Below, piece after piece: positions 11,403 to 21,187 of a stretch of 58,596 nucleotides of DNA. Under the pieces are notes generated by a model. The model was given only the letters and a program-made list of their open reading frames with translations. It made no database searches and had not been told where the DNA came from. The translations under genes were made by a program, and so were the position numbers. Numbering within the stretch: the first letter of the stretch is position 1; each line of letters begins with the position of its first letter. The stretch comes from Gammaproteobacteria bacterium (GTDB lineage: Bacteria > Pseudomonadota > Gammaproteobacteria > Steroidobacterales > Steroidobacteraceae). Location: positions 19,740-78,335 of the forward strand of contig PKXS01000024.1 of assembly GCA_003132425.1 (NCBI GenBank). The letters are read 5' to 3'.

Positions 11403-11887
11403 GGTCCGATGTCTCCCACGGTTCCGGAGTCTAGATAAAGAGTGCGGTAGGCCGCGACGCCGAGTCCGAACAATGCCGCGTACAGCAAAGCGCTCACGGC
11501 CACACCGTCATACAGCCAGACGGGCGGAACGGCGATCGCAAGCCACGATGTCAGCTCCCCCGCAAAACCCGCAACGGCCGCTGCCTGGTGAAGCCAAGGC
11601 ATCGACAGCGCCCCGGAATCCTGCAGCAGCCGCAATCCCGCCGTGACCCAAGCACCTCCGAGAAATGCCAGCCCAATGAGGCCGCCGCAAATCGCGACGA
11701 AAACGGCGCGCGCGGCGCGCGGCCAGTACGCAAAGCTGCGGCGCCACCACGCAAGAGCGGCGCGACGGTCGAGCTCGCCGATCACTCGCGACTCCAATGT
11801 CGGCGGCGCACGGCGCGGCGGCAGCTCGTTCAGCGTGCGGTTAAACAGCCGCTCCAGCCCGTCCTGCGTCTCAATCGGTTTGTTCAT
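11399..11887 (-). CDS. Putative anti-sigma-factor-like membrane protein
   Basis: Directly downstream of an ECF sigma gene; short acidic/basic N-terminus then several TM helices; 4-bp ATGA overlap with the next gene. Confidence 0.55.
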   Translation of the reverse strand: MNKPIETQDGLERLFNRTLNELPPRRAPPTLESRVIGELDRRAALAWWRRSFAYWPRAARAVFVAICGGLIGLAFLGGAWVTAGLRLLQDSGALSMPWLHQAAAVAGFAGELTSWLAIAVPPVWLYDGVAVSALLYAALFGLGVAAYRTLYLDSGTVGDIGP

Positions 11888-11894
11888 GGGCAGA

Positions 11895-12524
11895 TCAGTC
11901 TTCAAAGCTGCCGTGGGCGATGCCGCCGGATTGAAGCATGGGCAACAATGCCATGCGCGCACGCCGAATATCGGTTTTCACCTTGGCGAGCGAGGCGCCG
12001 AGGTGTAAAGCGATTTCCTGGTAGGAGAGATCTTCAAAGTGATAGAGCACCAGCGGCAGCCGCTGCTGCTCCGGCAAACGTCGCAAGGCGTCGTCGATCA
12101 GCGCGCGCCGCTGTTCCGCGCCGAGATCGGCCAGCAGCGTGTCCGGCAGAGGCAGATCCGGCGCCGATGAGTCCTCGCCGGATGCATCGGTCCTCATTTC
12201 GGAGAACGAGCGCCAGCGCCTGCGGTGCCGGCTGAGGTGATTGAGCGCCAGATTAGTGGCCACGGTCTTCAGCCAACCGCCTGCCGTTGCGCTGCCGCGC
12301 AAATGGGCGAAATGTTCGTAGGCCCTGGTGAAGACCTCCTGGGCGATATCCTCGGCCTGCGCGTCGTTTCCCGTCAAGCGGGCGGCGGTGGAGAAAACCA
12401 TGTCCTGATACGCGCGCATGAACGTCGTAAACTCGGTTGAGCGGCTAGGCTCAGTGGGTTGCGTTTGCACTGGAATCTGTTCGTTTAGCCCCAGAACACC
12501 GTCGGCCGGAGAAAGTTGCACCAT
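11895..12524 (-). CDS. RNA polymerase sigma factor, sigma-70/ECF family
   Basis: Region 2 AYQDMVFSTAARLTGNDAQAEDIAQEVFTRAYEHF and region 4 LPEQQRLPLVLYHFEDLSYQEIALHLGASLAKVKTDIRRAR. Confidence 0.92.
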   Translation of the reverse strand: MVQLSPADGVLGLNEQIPVQTQPTEPSRSTEFTTFMRAYQDMVFSTAARLTGNDAQAEDIAQEVFTRAYEHFAHLRGSATAGGWLKTVATNLALNHLSRHRRRWRSFSEMRTDASGEDSSAPDLPLPDTLLADLGAEQRRALIDDALRRLPEQQRLPLVLYHFEDLSYQEIALHLGASLAKVKTDIRRARMALLPMLQSGGIAHGSFED

Positions 12525-12540
12525 CGTGCAGGCGGCCGGA

Positions 12541-14244
12541 TCAAACCTTCGGACACTGTCCGGTCGCGGAATAAGCGGCAACCGCTGGATACAGGGCAAT
12601 CAATTTGCGCATCACGCCATTGGTCCAACCAAAGCCATCTTGCGTCGGGTATTCACCGCCGCCGCCGCTGCGCCCGGTGGTGATCACGTCGTATTTCTCA
12701 ACCAGCTTACCGCTTTGACGGTAGACCTCGCCGACATTGATCATCCAGCGGCAGGCAATCGTCTCAGCCAGTGAGGTCTGGCCGTAGTGCCGCAGCCCCG
12801 CGACGGCGATCCACTGAATGGGCGCCCAGCCGTTGGGCGCATCCCACTGTTGACCGGTATCGAGCGGGGTGGTGACGATCCCGCCCGGCTTGAGTAACTC
12901 TCGGGTGATGCTCTTTGCCACGGCTGCCGCTTGCGAGTCGGAAGCCACGGCGAGGAATAACGGATACAGTGTTGCGGCCGAGAGTCGCGCGACCGGCGCC
13001 TGCCGCGTCCAGCGATAGTCAAGATAGGAACCGGTCGATTTGTCCCACAGGTAACGGTCGATGGCCGCATGCCGCGCCGCCGCGCGCCGCGCAAACTTGC
13101 CGGCGCAGCCACTGTCGGCCTGTCGTTGGCAACCGGCGCGAATCGCATTCTCCAGACCGAATAACAGGCTATTGAGATCGATCGGCACGATTTCGGTGGT
13201 ATCGATCGTGGCGCGCGTGTGAGGGTCGGCGAACCAGCGCGAACTGAAGTCCCAGCCGCTTTCCGCGGCGGCGCGAATATCGCGGAACACCTGCGGCGCC
13301 GGGCGGGGGCTCGCGCGCGCCAGCTCCGTGTCTTCGCGATACGACTCATCGCGCGGGGTATCGCGATCGTCCCAGTAGCGATTGAGGATCGACCCATCCG
13401 GCATAGCGACCACCCGCCGGTGAGCCGTGCCGCGCCGCAGGCCACTCGCGCCCTGCATCCAGAATGCGTACTCGCGTTTAAGCTGCGGCAGGTACTGTGA
13501 AAATGCGCGGGCGCAGTCGTCATTGGAGAGCAACCCCACCATTTCGAAAAAAAACGGCGGTTGCGAGCGGCTGAGATAATAAGTGCGGGTGCCGTTCGGC
13601 ACATGACCGTAGGTATCGATCAGATACGCGAAATCGCCGACCATATCGGCCACCAAGTCGTGGCGTCCGCTCTGCTCCAGACCCAGCATCGTGAAGTACG
13701 AATCCCAGTAGTAGATCTCGCGAAAGCGCCCGCCCGGAACCACATAGGGTTTCGGCTGCGTCAGCAGCGAGGAATAGCGAGGCGCAGTGGTCGTGCTGCG
13801 CGTCAGTACGTCCCACAGCCGGTCGATATGCGCAACGATGGGCACTTGCTCCGGTGCCGACGGCGCCGAGGCGGCTGCCGCGGGCAGCGCGAAGTGCGCG
13901 TCGGTGAAGCGTTTGAGCGCCTCCGGCGAATCCGGTCGCGCTGCGTGGTATTGCGCCAGGATGTCATTGGGCGCGGCACTCGGTACCGCGTCCGCAAATG
14001 TCTTGCCATCCGCGTAGATCGCCTCGGTTTGGACCGCAACGAACAGATCTTTGAACAGCACCTGCGGCGGGTCCGGATACGGCGCGACTGGGGTCGTGCG
14101 CGGTTGCGCCGCGACGATCGGCAGCAGCGTCAGGAGCAGGGTCGGGAGCAGCGCCACCGCTGGTTCGCGGCGGCGAACTCCAAGGAGCCGGTGCGGCGTG
14201 GGTCGCCGCCGCCGGTTCACATATGCATCGAACATCAACACCAC
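12541..14244 (-). CDS. treA: Alpha,alpha-trehalase (GH37), secreted
   Basis: Trehalase signatures PGGRFREIYYWDSYFTMLGL and QQWDAPNGWAP; C-terminal GGGGEYPTQDGFGWTNGV. Confidence 0.95.
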   Translation of the reverse strand: MVLMFDAYVNRRRRPTPHRLLGVRRREPAVALLPTLLLTLLPIVAAQPRTTPVAPYPDPPQVLFKDLFVAVQTEAIYADGKTFADAVPSAAPNDILAQYHAARPDSPEALKRFTDAHFALPAAAASAPSAPEQVPIVAHIDRLWDVLTRSTTTAPRYSSLLTQPKPYVVPGGRFREIYYWDSYFTMLGLEQSGRHDLVADMVGDFAYLIDTYGHVPNGTRTYYLSRSQPPFFFEMVGLLSNDDCARAFSQYLPQLKREYAFWMQGASGLRRGTAHRRVVAMPDGSILNRYWDDRDTPRDESYREDTELARASPRPAPQVFRDIRAAAESGWDFSSRWFADPHTRATIDTTEIVPIDLNSLLFGLENAIRAGCQRQADSGCAGKFARRAAARHAAIDRYLWDKSTGSYLDYRWTRQAPVARLSAATLYPLFLAVASDSQAAAVAKSITRELLKPGGIVTTPLDTGQQWDAPNGWAPIQWIAVAGLRHYGQTSLAETIACRWMINVGEVYRQSGKLVEKYDVITTGRSGGGGEYPTQDGFGWTNGVMRKLIALYPAVAAYSATGQCPKV

Positions 14245-14271
14245 TCCTTGTCGATCGCGTACCCGAATCCA

Positions 14272-15570
14272 TCACTCTTTGGGACGGCGCGCATACAGCC
14301 CAAAGCTCAAGATTCCGGCATAGCAGATCGCCGGAACGATGAGTGCCGTCTTCAGATCGATCCAGTCCGCGGCGAGGCCGGTCAGTCGCGGCACGACGGC
14401 GCCGCCCACGATCGCGACGCAGATGATCCCCGAACCCTCGGCGGCCCGGGGACCTAAGCCCTCACTGGCCAGAGAGAAGATCGTCGGGAACATGATGGAG
14501 TTGCACAACCCGATGGCCAGCAGCGACCAGCCGGAAACGGCGCCCGTGGTGTGGGCTGATATGAACAAAAGCGCGATCACACCGGCGGCAGCGCAAGCGA
14601 GCACTTTACCCGGCGAGAACACGCGCAGCAGATAGGCGCCGACAAAGCGCCCGAGCATCGCGCCGCCCCAGTAGAACGGCACGTGTTTACCGGCATCCTC
14701 CGGACTTAGCCCCAGCACGTTGCCCTGCATGAGGTAATTGACGATCAGTGAACCGATCGCAACCTCGGCACCTACATAAAGAAAAATGCATAGCGCACCG
14801 AAACCGAAGCGCCGCTGGCGCAGCAAATCCAGAGCGTGCCGAAAGGTGACGGCCTCGAGGGGGGGTTCCACCAGCCGATTGCGACGCAGCCAGACCAGAG
14901 TTGCCACCACAATCAAGACCCCGGCCAGCCCCAGATAGGTGCTGACGACGACGTGCGTCTCCTCGGTCCGAAACGCAGCCAGCGCGGCATCGGTGAGTTG
15001 CGACGGATCCACCTTGGCCAAAGGCCCGAGAATCAGAATCGAGCCCACATAGGGGAATATGGTCGTGCCGAGCGAATTGAACGCTTGCGCAAAGGTCAAT
15101 CGGCTGTGCGCCGTCGCCGGACGGCCCAACATGGAGATCAGTGGATTCGCGACCACCTGAACGACGGTTATGCCGGCTCCAAGCACGAATAGCGCCGCCA
15201 GAAAGGTGACGAAACGTCCGGAGGAGGAAGCCGGAATGAACAGCAGGCATCCAGCCGTCATCAACAGCAGGCCGATCACCGCCGTTCGCAGGTAGCCCAC
15301 GCGCCGGACAATCGCGGCCGCCGGTAGAGAGACGACGAAGTACGCCGCGAAGAATGCGGACTGAACCAGCATTGCATCGGCGTGAGACAGGGTGAACAAG
15401 CCTTTCAGCTTCGGAATGACGACATCGTTCAGGCTGGTGATGCCGCCGAATATGAAGAACAGCCCGAAGACAAACAGGCGCAGATCCGGCAGATCAACCG
15501 GCGAGCTGCCGTCTGCGTGGATGGAAGCGGGATCGGTCGATTTGCCTGCGCTGACCAGCACCATAGTCAC
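14272..15570 (-). CDS. Sugar MFS transporter, FucP/GluP-like
   Basis: 12-TM architecture; FFIFGGITSLNDVVIPKLKGLFTLSHADAMLVQSAFFAAYFV typical of the FucP/glucose-galactose group. Confidence 0.88.
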   Translation of the reverse strand: MTMVLVSAGKSTDPASIHADGSSPVDLPDLRLFVFGLFFIFGGITSLNDVVIPKLKGLFTLSHADAMLVQSAFFAAYFVVSLPAAAIVRRVGYLRTAVIGLLLMTAGCLLFIPASSSGRFVTFLAALFVLGAGITVVQVVANPLISMLGRPATAHSRLTFAQAFNSLGTTIFPYVGSILILGPLAKVDPSQLTDAALAAFRTEETHVVVSTYLGLAGVLIVVATLVWLRRNRLVEPPLEAVTFRHALDLLRQRRFGFGALCIFLYVGAEVAIGSLIVNYLMQGNVLGLSPEDAGKHVPFYWGGAMLGRFVGAYLLRVFSPGKVLACAAAGVIALLFISAHTTGAVSGWSLLAIGLCNSIMFPTIFSLASEGLGPRAAEGSGIICVAIVGGAVVPRLTGLAADWIDLKTALIVPAICYAGILSFGLYARRPKE

Positions 15571-15831
15571 CTCTTAAGAATGCAACGCTGTTTTCGCGAT
15601 CACTTGCCGCACTACGCGCCCCGATGACGACCGTGAAATGATGACGTCAAACGTCCCGCCGCGAACCTTGATATTCACTAGCTTAAGATAAGACAGTTCT
15701 CGAGGAAGCGTCGCCTCAAATTCCGGAATCAAGCCGCGCTGATGAGGACAGCGGCTTTCGATGGTGCCAGGACTGTATCGGCATGGCCGGATACGGAGCT
15801 GTGGCTGTCGCAGGCCGAATAGCGCGGCCGC

Positions 15832-16692
15832 TTAGATCATCGGCAGTTCGCGGGGCAGCTTGCCGCGCGGGAATGCCGCATCGATTCGCGCCAAATCGGC
15901 GGCGCTCAAGACAAGAGCGCCGGCGCCGGCATTCTCTGCGACATGTTCGATATTCGACGCTTTGGGAATCACAAAGGCATTTGGGTGGCGCAATAGAAAT
16001 GCCAACGCAACTTGCCTTGCCGTGGCGCGATGCGCCGATGCGATTTCCAGCAATAACCGGCCTTGCTTGGTCGTTGGATCAAATGTACGCGATGACTGAC
16101 CAAACGGAGTGTACGCAACCACCGCCGTTCCGTGCTCTTGGCACCAGGGCAGCACCGCATGTTCGATCGCCCGTTCCTGCAGGTGATACAGCACTTGATT
16201 GCAAGCGGGATGTCCTGGGCCGGCGATCGCGGCTATTTCATCGAGATCGGCGGCATCGAAATTACTCACGCCCCAGGAGAGTATTTTCCCGTCGCGGACC
16301 AGAGTTTGGAACGCCGCAACCGTTTCTTCCAGCGGATGCGCGCCGCGCCAGTGCAGCAAGTAGCAATCCAGCCGGTCGGTTCGCAGGCGCGCGAGCGACT
16401 TCTCGCAAGCTTTGAGCGTACCGCCTTTGGTCGCATTGCTCGGCAATACTTTGGAAACCAGAAACACCTCGTCGCGCCGGCCCGCGATTGCCTCGCCGAT
16501 GATGTGTTCCGCAGCGCCGGAACCGTACATTTCCGCGGTGTCGATGTGCGTCATTCCGAGATCCAGACCGCTGCGCAACGCCAGAATGGCCGCTTCGCCG
16601 CTGGACTCATCCGCGCGCCAGGTTCCTTGGCCGACCGTCGCGACGCGGCGCCGGGTCGAACCGAATGCACGTAAGGTGCTTTTGATTGGCAT
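15832..16692 (-). CDS. Aldo/keto reductase
   Basis: GMTHIDTAEMYGSGAAEHIIGEAI, LVSKVLPSNA, LDCYLLHWRG, SWGVSNF motifs. Confidence 0.92.
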   Translation of the reverse strand: MPIKSTLRAFGSTRRRVATVGQGTWRADESSGEAAILALRSGLDLGMTHIDTAEMYGSGAAEHIIGEAIAGRRDEVFLVSKVLPSNATKGGTLKACEKSLARLRTDRLDCYLLHWRGAHPLEETVAAFQTLVRDGKILSWGVSNFDAADLDEIAAIAGPGHPACNQVLYHLQERAIEHAVLPWCQEHGTAVVAYTPFGQSSRTFDPTTKQGRLLLEIASAHRATARQVALAFLLRHPNAFVIPKASNIEHVAENAGAGALVLSAADLARIDAAFPRGKLPRELPMI

Positions 16693-16811
16693 CAACTGCT
16701 CACCGTAAATCCGTAATGGACGTACGGACCGCTCGCAGCGATCATCGTTCCGAAGGCCGGTAAAAGAGTGAGATGTGCGGCCGACGCGCCGCACATCTCA
16801 CCCGCCGAGAG

Positions 16812-19130
16812 CTAGTGGCCCATCCGGTAGCTCAAGTCAATGCCAATCGTCAGCGGCTGCGAGACAGCGGTACGATTGAAGGTACCAACGTTGACGTTTA
16901 TGGCCGGCGAATTGGTCAAGAGCGCCACCTTATTGGCCACGTTATTCACGAACAGCGAGGCCGTCCAGTGACTGGTTCCGACACCTGCGCGGATGTTAGT
17001 CAGGTCATAGCTCGGCAGATAGTTGGCCTGGGCGGTAGTGTCGATTCGCGAACCCACATAGTCGGTATCGACGCGCCCAATGAAATCGAGCGTGTCTGAG
17101 ATGCCGTGCCGGTAGGCGAGCGATGCCGCCCAGGTCACGTCCGGAACGTCCTGCACGCGTTCGTCTATGGTCGTGCCCGGCACTGCGTTGGCGACGTACC
17201 TCGCGTGCGACCAGCTGCCGTTCACCGCAAACACCAAGCCGGGCGCAAGTACCGCATTGAGCTCGAGCTCCGCGCCGTAGATATGCGCGTCGCCCGCGTT
17301 TCCGGTATAGGGAAAGCCGCAGGGCAGCGGGATGTTCTGCTGTATGTGCTCCCAGTTCTCGAAGTACCCGGCAGAATTGATCGTCACCCGGCCGTCGGCG
17401 CTTCTGAATTTCTCGCCGAGTTCGGAGCTCCATACACTGTCCGGAGCGAAGCCCAGGGGCGCCGAGTTCAGGCCGAGCTTTTGGAGATTCTGCAAGCACT
17501 GCGTGCCGAGCGCCCCGGCGGTCGGAATTGGCTGGTTGCCACCTCCGGGACGGAAGCCCTGGGCGGCGGTTCCGTAGATGAGCAGATCCTTGTCCACCGC
17601 GTAGGAAAGGTCGAATTTGGGAGTGATACCCTGATTGCGCTCGCCCGTGGAAAAATAATCGATTCCATTGCCGCCCGACGAACTGAGCCAGCCCGAAACG
17701 GCGGTATTAACGGACCCGTTGTACTCGTAGCGGCGCAGGCCGGCCGTCGCCGTGAGCTGCGGCAAGATAAGGTAAGACACTTCGCCGAAAAACGAGTTTT
17801 GATCGATCTTGGTCGGTTGATACTGCGTGAACGCATTCCCCACAGTGCCTGGAATGGCCGTGAAGGGAGTGTCGACGAACAGGTCCCAATCCGACTCGAA
17901 GTCTTGGTAGAAGTAGCCGACCAGCCACTTGAATGCGGTGTCGCCTACTGAAGTCAGGCGAATTTCCTCACTTGTCTGCTTGGACTTGTCATCCTCAAGG
18001 GAAGTGGGGAAATTCTGGCCCGCTCCACCGTCGGCGGGATAAATGGGCGCCCCCAGCACGGTCGCGATTTCCTCGGTCCCATCCTGGCGCAAGTTCAAGT
18101 CACGCTGCCAATAAGACGTCGTCGAAGTCAGATCGGCTATGTCGAAATGGTACTGAACGTTGAGGCTCGAGATATCGATCCGATCCTCAAACGGTTCCGG
18201 GGCATTATAGGGCTGATACTGCGTATTCGTTCCCGGCTGACTGTCGATGAGGCTGAGCCCGTCCTGCGTGATTTCCTGGTACATGAAAGAGGGCGTGATC
18301 GACAGCCGGTCGGTCGGCTTCCATAACAGCGAAACCCGAATGCTCGTCAGGTCTTCATCGTTCACATCCTTGTAGTCGGCCGCAACCGGCGCCGCCGCGA
18401 CATTGCCTCGTGTCGTGCCGTTGATTGGAGCGGGAAAGTCCGGCTGGGCGATCACGACCCGATCGATCCACCCGCTCAAGTGCTCCTGCGAGCCGACGAT
18501 GCGCAGCGCCATGGTGTCCGAAACCAGCGGAAGGTTGACCATGGCATTCTCACCATGATTGAAGCCGCCGCCGTCCGTGCCGCCGAGGATCACCTGTCCG
18601 GAAGCATCGAACGCACTCGGATTCGGGGCGTTGGGCACCAGCTTGATCGTGCCGCCCATGGAACCGGACCCGTAGAGCGTGCCTTGCGGGCCGCGCAATA
18701 CCTCAATTCGATTCAGGTCATAAAGATTAGGGTCGATGACCACCTTGCCGTTTTGCGCCGACGCCGGCGCGGTCAGCGGTATGTCGTCGAGATAGAAGCC
18801 AACCGTAGAGGAGTTTCCGCCGGATGAGGTCATCCCCCGCATCTCGAGCTCTGTCTGGCCGGGCCCACTCGTTCTCATGGACACCCCCGGAACCGATTGC
18901 ACGACCGAAGTGATGTCGGTTATGCCGCGATCCTCGAGGTCCCGTCCGGTGAGCGCCGTAATGCTGATGGGGGTGTCTTGTACGGTCGAGACGCGTTTTT
19001 GGGCCGTGACGACGATCTCCTCGAGCTGATCGCCTTTGGTCGCCTGTTGTGCGGGAGCATCACCGGCGAAGACGCTGAGCGCCAACGAAGACACCAATAG
19101 GATCGACCCGCCGGGGGTAGTCCGAGTCAT
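16812..19130 (-). CDS. TonB-dependent receptor
   Basis: Signal peptide; TonB box/plug LEEIVVTAQKRVSTVQDTPISITAL...; C-terminal beta strand ending ...TIGIDLSYRMGH. Confidence 0.93.
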   Translation of the reverse strand: MTRTTPGGSILLVSSLALSVFAGDAPAQQATKGDQLEEIVVTAQKRVSTVQDTPISITALTGRDLEDRGITDITSVVQSVPGVSMRTSGPGQTELEMRGMTSSGGNSSTVGFYLDDIPLTAPASAQNGKVVIDPNLYDLNRIEVLRGPQGTLYGSGSMGGTIKLVPNAPNPSAFDASGQVILGGTDGGGFNHGENAMVNLPLVSDTMALRIVGSQEHLSGWIDRVVIAQPDFPAPINGTTRGNVAAAPVAADYKDVNDEDLTSIRVSLLWKPTDRLSITPSFMYQEITQDGLSLIDSQPGTNTQYQPYNAPEPFEDRIDISSLNVQYHFDIADLTSTTSYWQRDLNLRQDGTEEIATVLGAPIYPADGGAGQNFPTSLEDDKSKQTSEEIRLTSVGDTAFKWLVGYFYQDFESDWDLFVDTPFTAIPGTVGNAFTQYQPTKIDQNSFFGEVSYLILPQLTATAGLRRYEYNGSVNTAVSGWLSSSGGNGIDYFSTGERNQGITPKFDLSYAVDKDLLIYGTAAQGFRPGGGNQPIPTAGALGTQCLQNLQKLGLNSAPLGFAPDSVWSSELGEKFRSADGRVTINSAGYFENWEHIQQNIPLPCGFPYTGNAGDAHIYGAELELNAVLAPGLVFAVNGSWSHARYVANAVPGTTIDERVQDVPDVTWAASLAYRHGISDTLDFIGRVDTDYVGSRIDTTAQANYLPSYDLTNIRAGVGTSHWTASLFVNNVANKVALLTNSPAINVNVGTFNRTAVSQPLTIGIDLSYRMGH

Positions 19131-19260
19131 GATATTTCTCCCGAATGATTGCCCAATTTTTTCTACTTGCTAGCACCGCCGGCCAGTCTCCCGAACCTTA
19201 GCCGCACTTAATCCGATGAATCAGCTTCTCATGGGCAGTTTCCACGGTCAATACGGCGCT

Positions 19261-20283
19261 TCACGCACCGGTCGCCGACAGATCCTTCGGCTCAATGCTC
19301 GGCACGCCTTGCCGAATGTCCACCGCGAAGCTTTCGCTGAGATCCGCCTTCTTAGCGCGCTCGCCGATACGCCCGCGCGTGCGCAATTCCGCGAGCGAAT
19401 AACGCGAGTCAAGGCCACCCACACCGTAGACGTATTCCGGCATGTAGCCCGATAGCAACAGACGATAGCTCAATGGAAGATAGCCCACGATGCGCTTCAA
19501 CATGTGGTAGACCAGCGTGGTGCAGTTGACGGTGATGGTGTTATAGAAGCGCGGTGCATGCACGAGACTGTTTGCCTCCTCGATATAGCCGAGGAACAAC
19601 GAGCGCATTGCCGGCAACGGTATCCGCAGGCGGTAAAGGTACGCGTCCTCGCCGCGCACATTGGTGCGAACCCGGATCACGTCGCGTTCGTCCGCAGCGA
19701 TGACGCTGAGCTCGAACTGCTTGAAGAATCCCCCGAACTCCGAAAAGCTCTCGCTTCGTTCGCGGCGAATTTCGACCGAGAACACGACGTGGCGGCCGTC
19801 ACTGAAGCCGAACGAGATCAGCATGTGCGCGATCATCCGGCCGGACCAGTACGACATGATCATGTCGACCGAATCCAGGCGATCCAGCTCGTAGCTGCGC
19901 GTTTCCCAGCGCTGCGTGTAGTCGGTGTCGCTGCGCCAGTCGAAATTGCGCACGTTGTGCAACGTGACCCGATTGCCGTCGACCCTCCCCGTCGTCATTT
20001 GCGCTACATCGTCGGCCCAGAGACGATCGTTCGACGGCAGCAATCTACGCCACCAGATAAGCACGCCAATGAACGCAACGGCAAATAGGACTAGGCCGAG
20101 CGTCGCCCTGCCCTGCCACAGCGCCGTGAGCATCGCGAGGCTGAAGACGACCCATAGCGCCACCCCCAGCCTCTTCAACACGATTCTGCCGGGTGCTTGG
20201 TACCAAAGCGCGTACGCGCCCCAGATCGCGGTAAGCAACACAAAAAGCGTTGCCACGATGCGCAAGATGCTTTCGCTGCTCAT
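19261..20283 (-). CDS. DUF4105 (Lnb-N-like) membrane protein
   Basis: N-terminal TM helices; HNVRNFDWRSDTDYTQRWETRSYELDRLDSVDMIMSYW and NTITVNCTTLVYHM typical of DUF4105. Confidence 0.8.
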   Translation of the reverse strand: MSSESILRIVATLFVLLTAIWGAYALWYQAPGRIVLKRLGVALWVVFSLAMLTALWQGRATLGLVLFAVAFIGVLIWWRRLLPSNDRLWADDVAQMTTGRVDGNRVTLHNVRNFDWRSDTDYTQRWETRSYELDRLDSVDMIMSYWSGRMIAHMLISFGFSDGRHVVFSVEIRRERSESFSEFGGFFKQFELSVIAADERDVIRVRTNVRGEDAYLYRLRIPLPAMRSLFLGYIEEANSLVHAPRFYNTITVNCTTLVYHMLKRIVGYLPLSYRLLLSGYMPEYVYGVGGLDSRYSLAELRTRGRIGERAKKADLSESFAVDIRQGVPSIEPKDLSATGA

Positions 20284-20299
20284 GTGCGTGCGCCGAGAC

Positions 20300-21187
20300 T
20301 CACCGTTTGCCCGCCGCGGCGCCGGTGTCGTGCTTTTTCGGTGGACTCTTCGCACGTAGTCCTTCGTCCTCGATCAAGCGCTTGTGCACGTAGAGAAACC
20401 GAATCGTTTCGTACTCGAACGGCGAGCCGGTCGAGTAGTAGCGGAAGCTGATGTTGGCGCGCTGATCGACGGCATCGGCGATGCCAAGCGCCCATGTCTT
20501 GTTACCCCGATACAAGTGCGCGACGTCAACTGCGTACGATGCCCCGAAATCGCCGAGCCAGCCGGCGCCGTCACGCAAAGTCGACGGGCCGAGAAACGGC
20601 AGGACCAGATACGGGCCCAGATGAACGCCCCACTTCGAGAGCGTCGTGCTGAAGCCGGTCGGCGCGCTTGCGAGCTTGAGCTTTCCGGCGGCGTCGAATA
20701 GGCCGCCGATGCCGACGGTGCTGTTGATCAGGAATCGCCCGAGGCTGCGCAAACCAAGTCCGAGGCGCCATTGCAGGAGGTAATTGATCACGCTGTCGAC
20801 TTCCGCAAGATTGCCGAAGAAGTTGTGCACTCCGAAGCGCACGGGCGACGGCAGGCGGCGATAGCCGTTGGAGACAGGCAGGAAAACCGCTTCATCGAAC
20901 CGCGCATTGAAGCGATACGTGAAGCGATTTAGCCGCTCCCACGGATCATAGGTTTGCATGGGGGGCGCTTCGGCCGCTGTTATCGGCGGCGGCAAATTCT
21001 GGGCGGTCTGGACCGAAGTATTCGCGGACTCGGCGGTCACGGCCGCGGCAAGAGCCGCAGCATTTGCGACGACTGCCGCGTTGTCCGCCGCCGGTGTTTC
21101 TGGAGGCAGGCTGCGGATACTCATGTTCTGCGAAGCGCAGCCGCCGAGCGCGATGGCGGCCAAGCCGACCCAGTGGCCCGTTCTCAT
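20300..21187 (-). CDS. mlaA: MlaA/VacJ family outer-membrane lipoprotein
   Basis: Lipobox LAAIALGGCAS; YDPWERLNRFTYRFNARFDEAVFLPV...VRFGVHNFFGNLAEVDSVINYLLQ. Confidence 0.93.
   Translation of the reverse strand: MRTGHWVGLAAIALGGCASQNMSIRSLPPETPAADNAAVVANAAALAAAVTAESANTSVQTAQNLPPPITAAEAPPMQTYDPWERLNRFTYRFNARFDEAVFLPVSNGYRRLPSPVRFGVHNFFGNLAEVDSVINYLLQWRLGLGLRSLGRFLINSTVGIGGLFDAAGKLKLASAPTGFSTTLSKWGVHLGPYLVLPFLGPSTLRDGAGWLGDFGASYAVDVAHLYRGNKTWALGIADAVDQRANISFRYYSTGSPFEYETIRFLYVHKRLIEDEGLRAKSPPKKHDTGAAAGKR

Noticed and set aside
12741-13604. 287-aa ORF in another frame of the trehalase gene (also 13561..14457 on the opposite strand)
   Set aside because: Out-of-frame shadow of a gene with diagnostic trehalase signatures.
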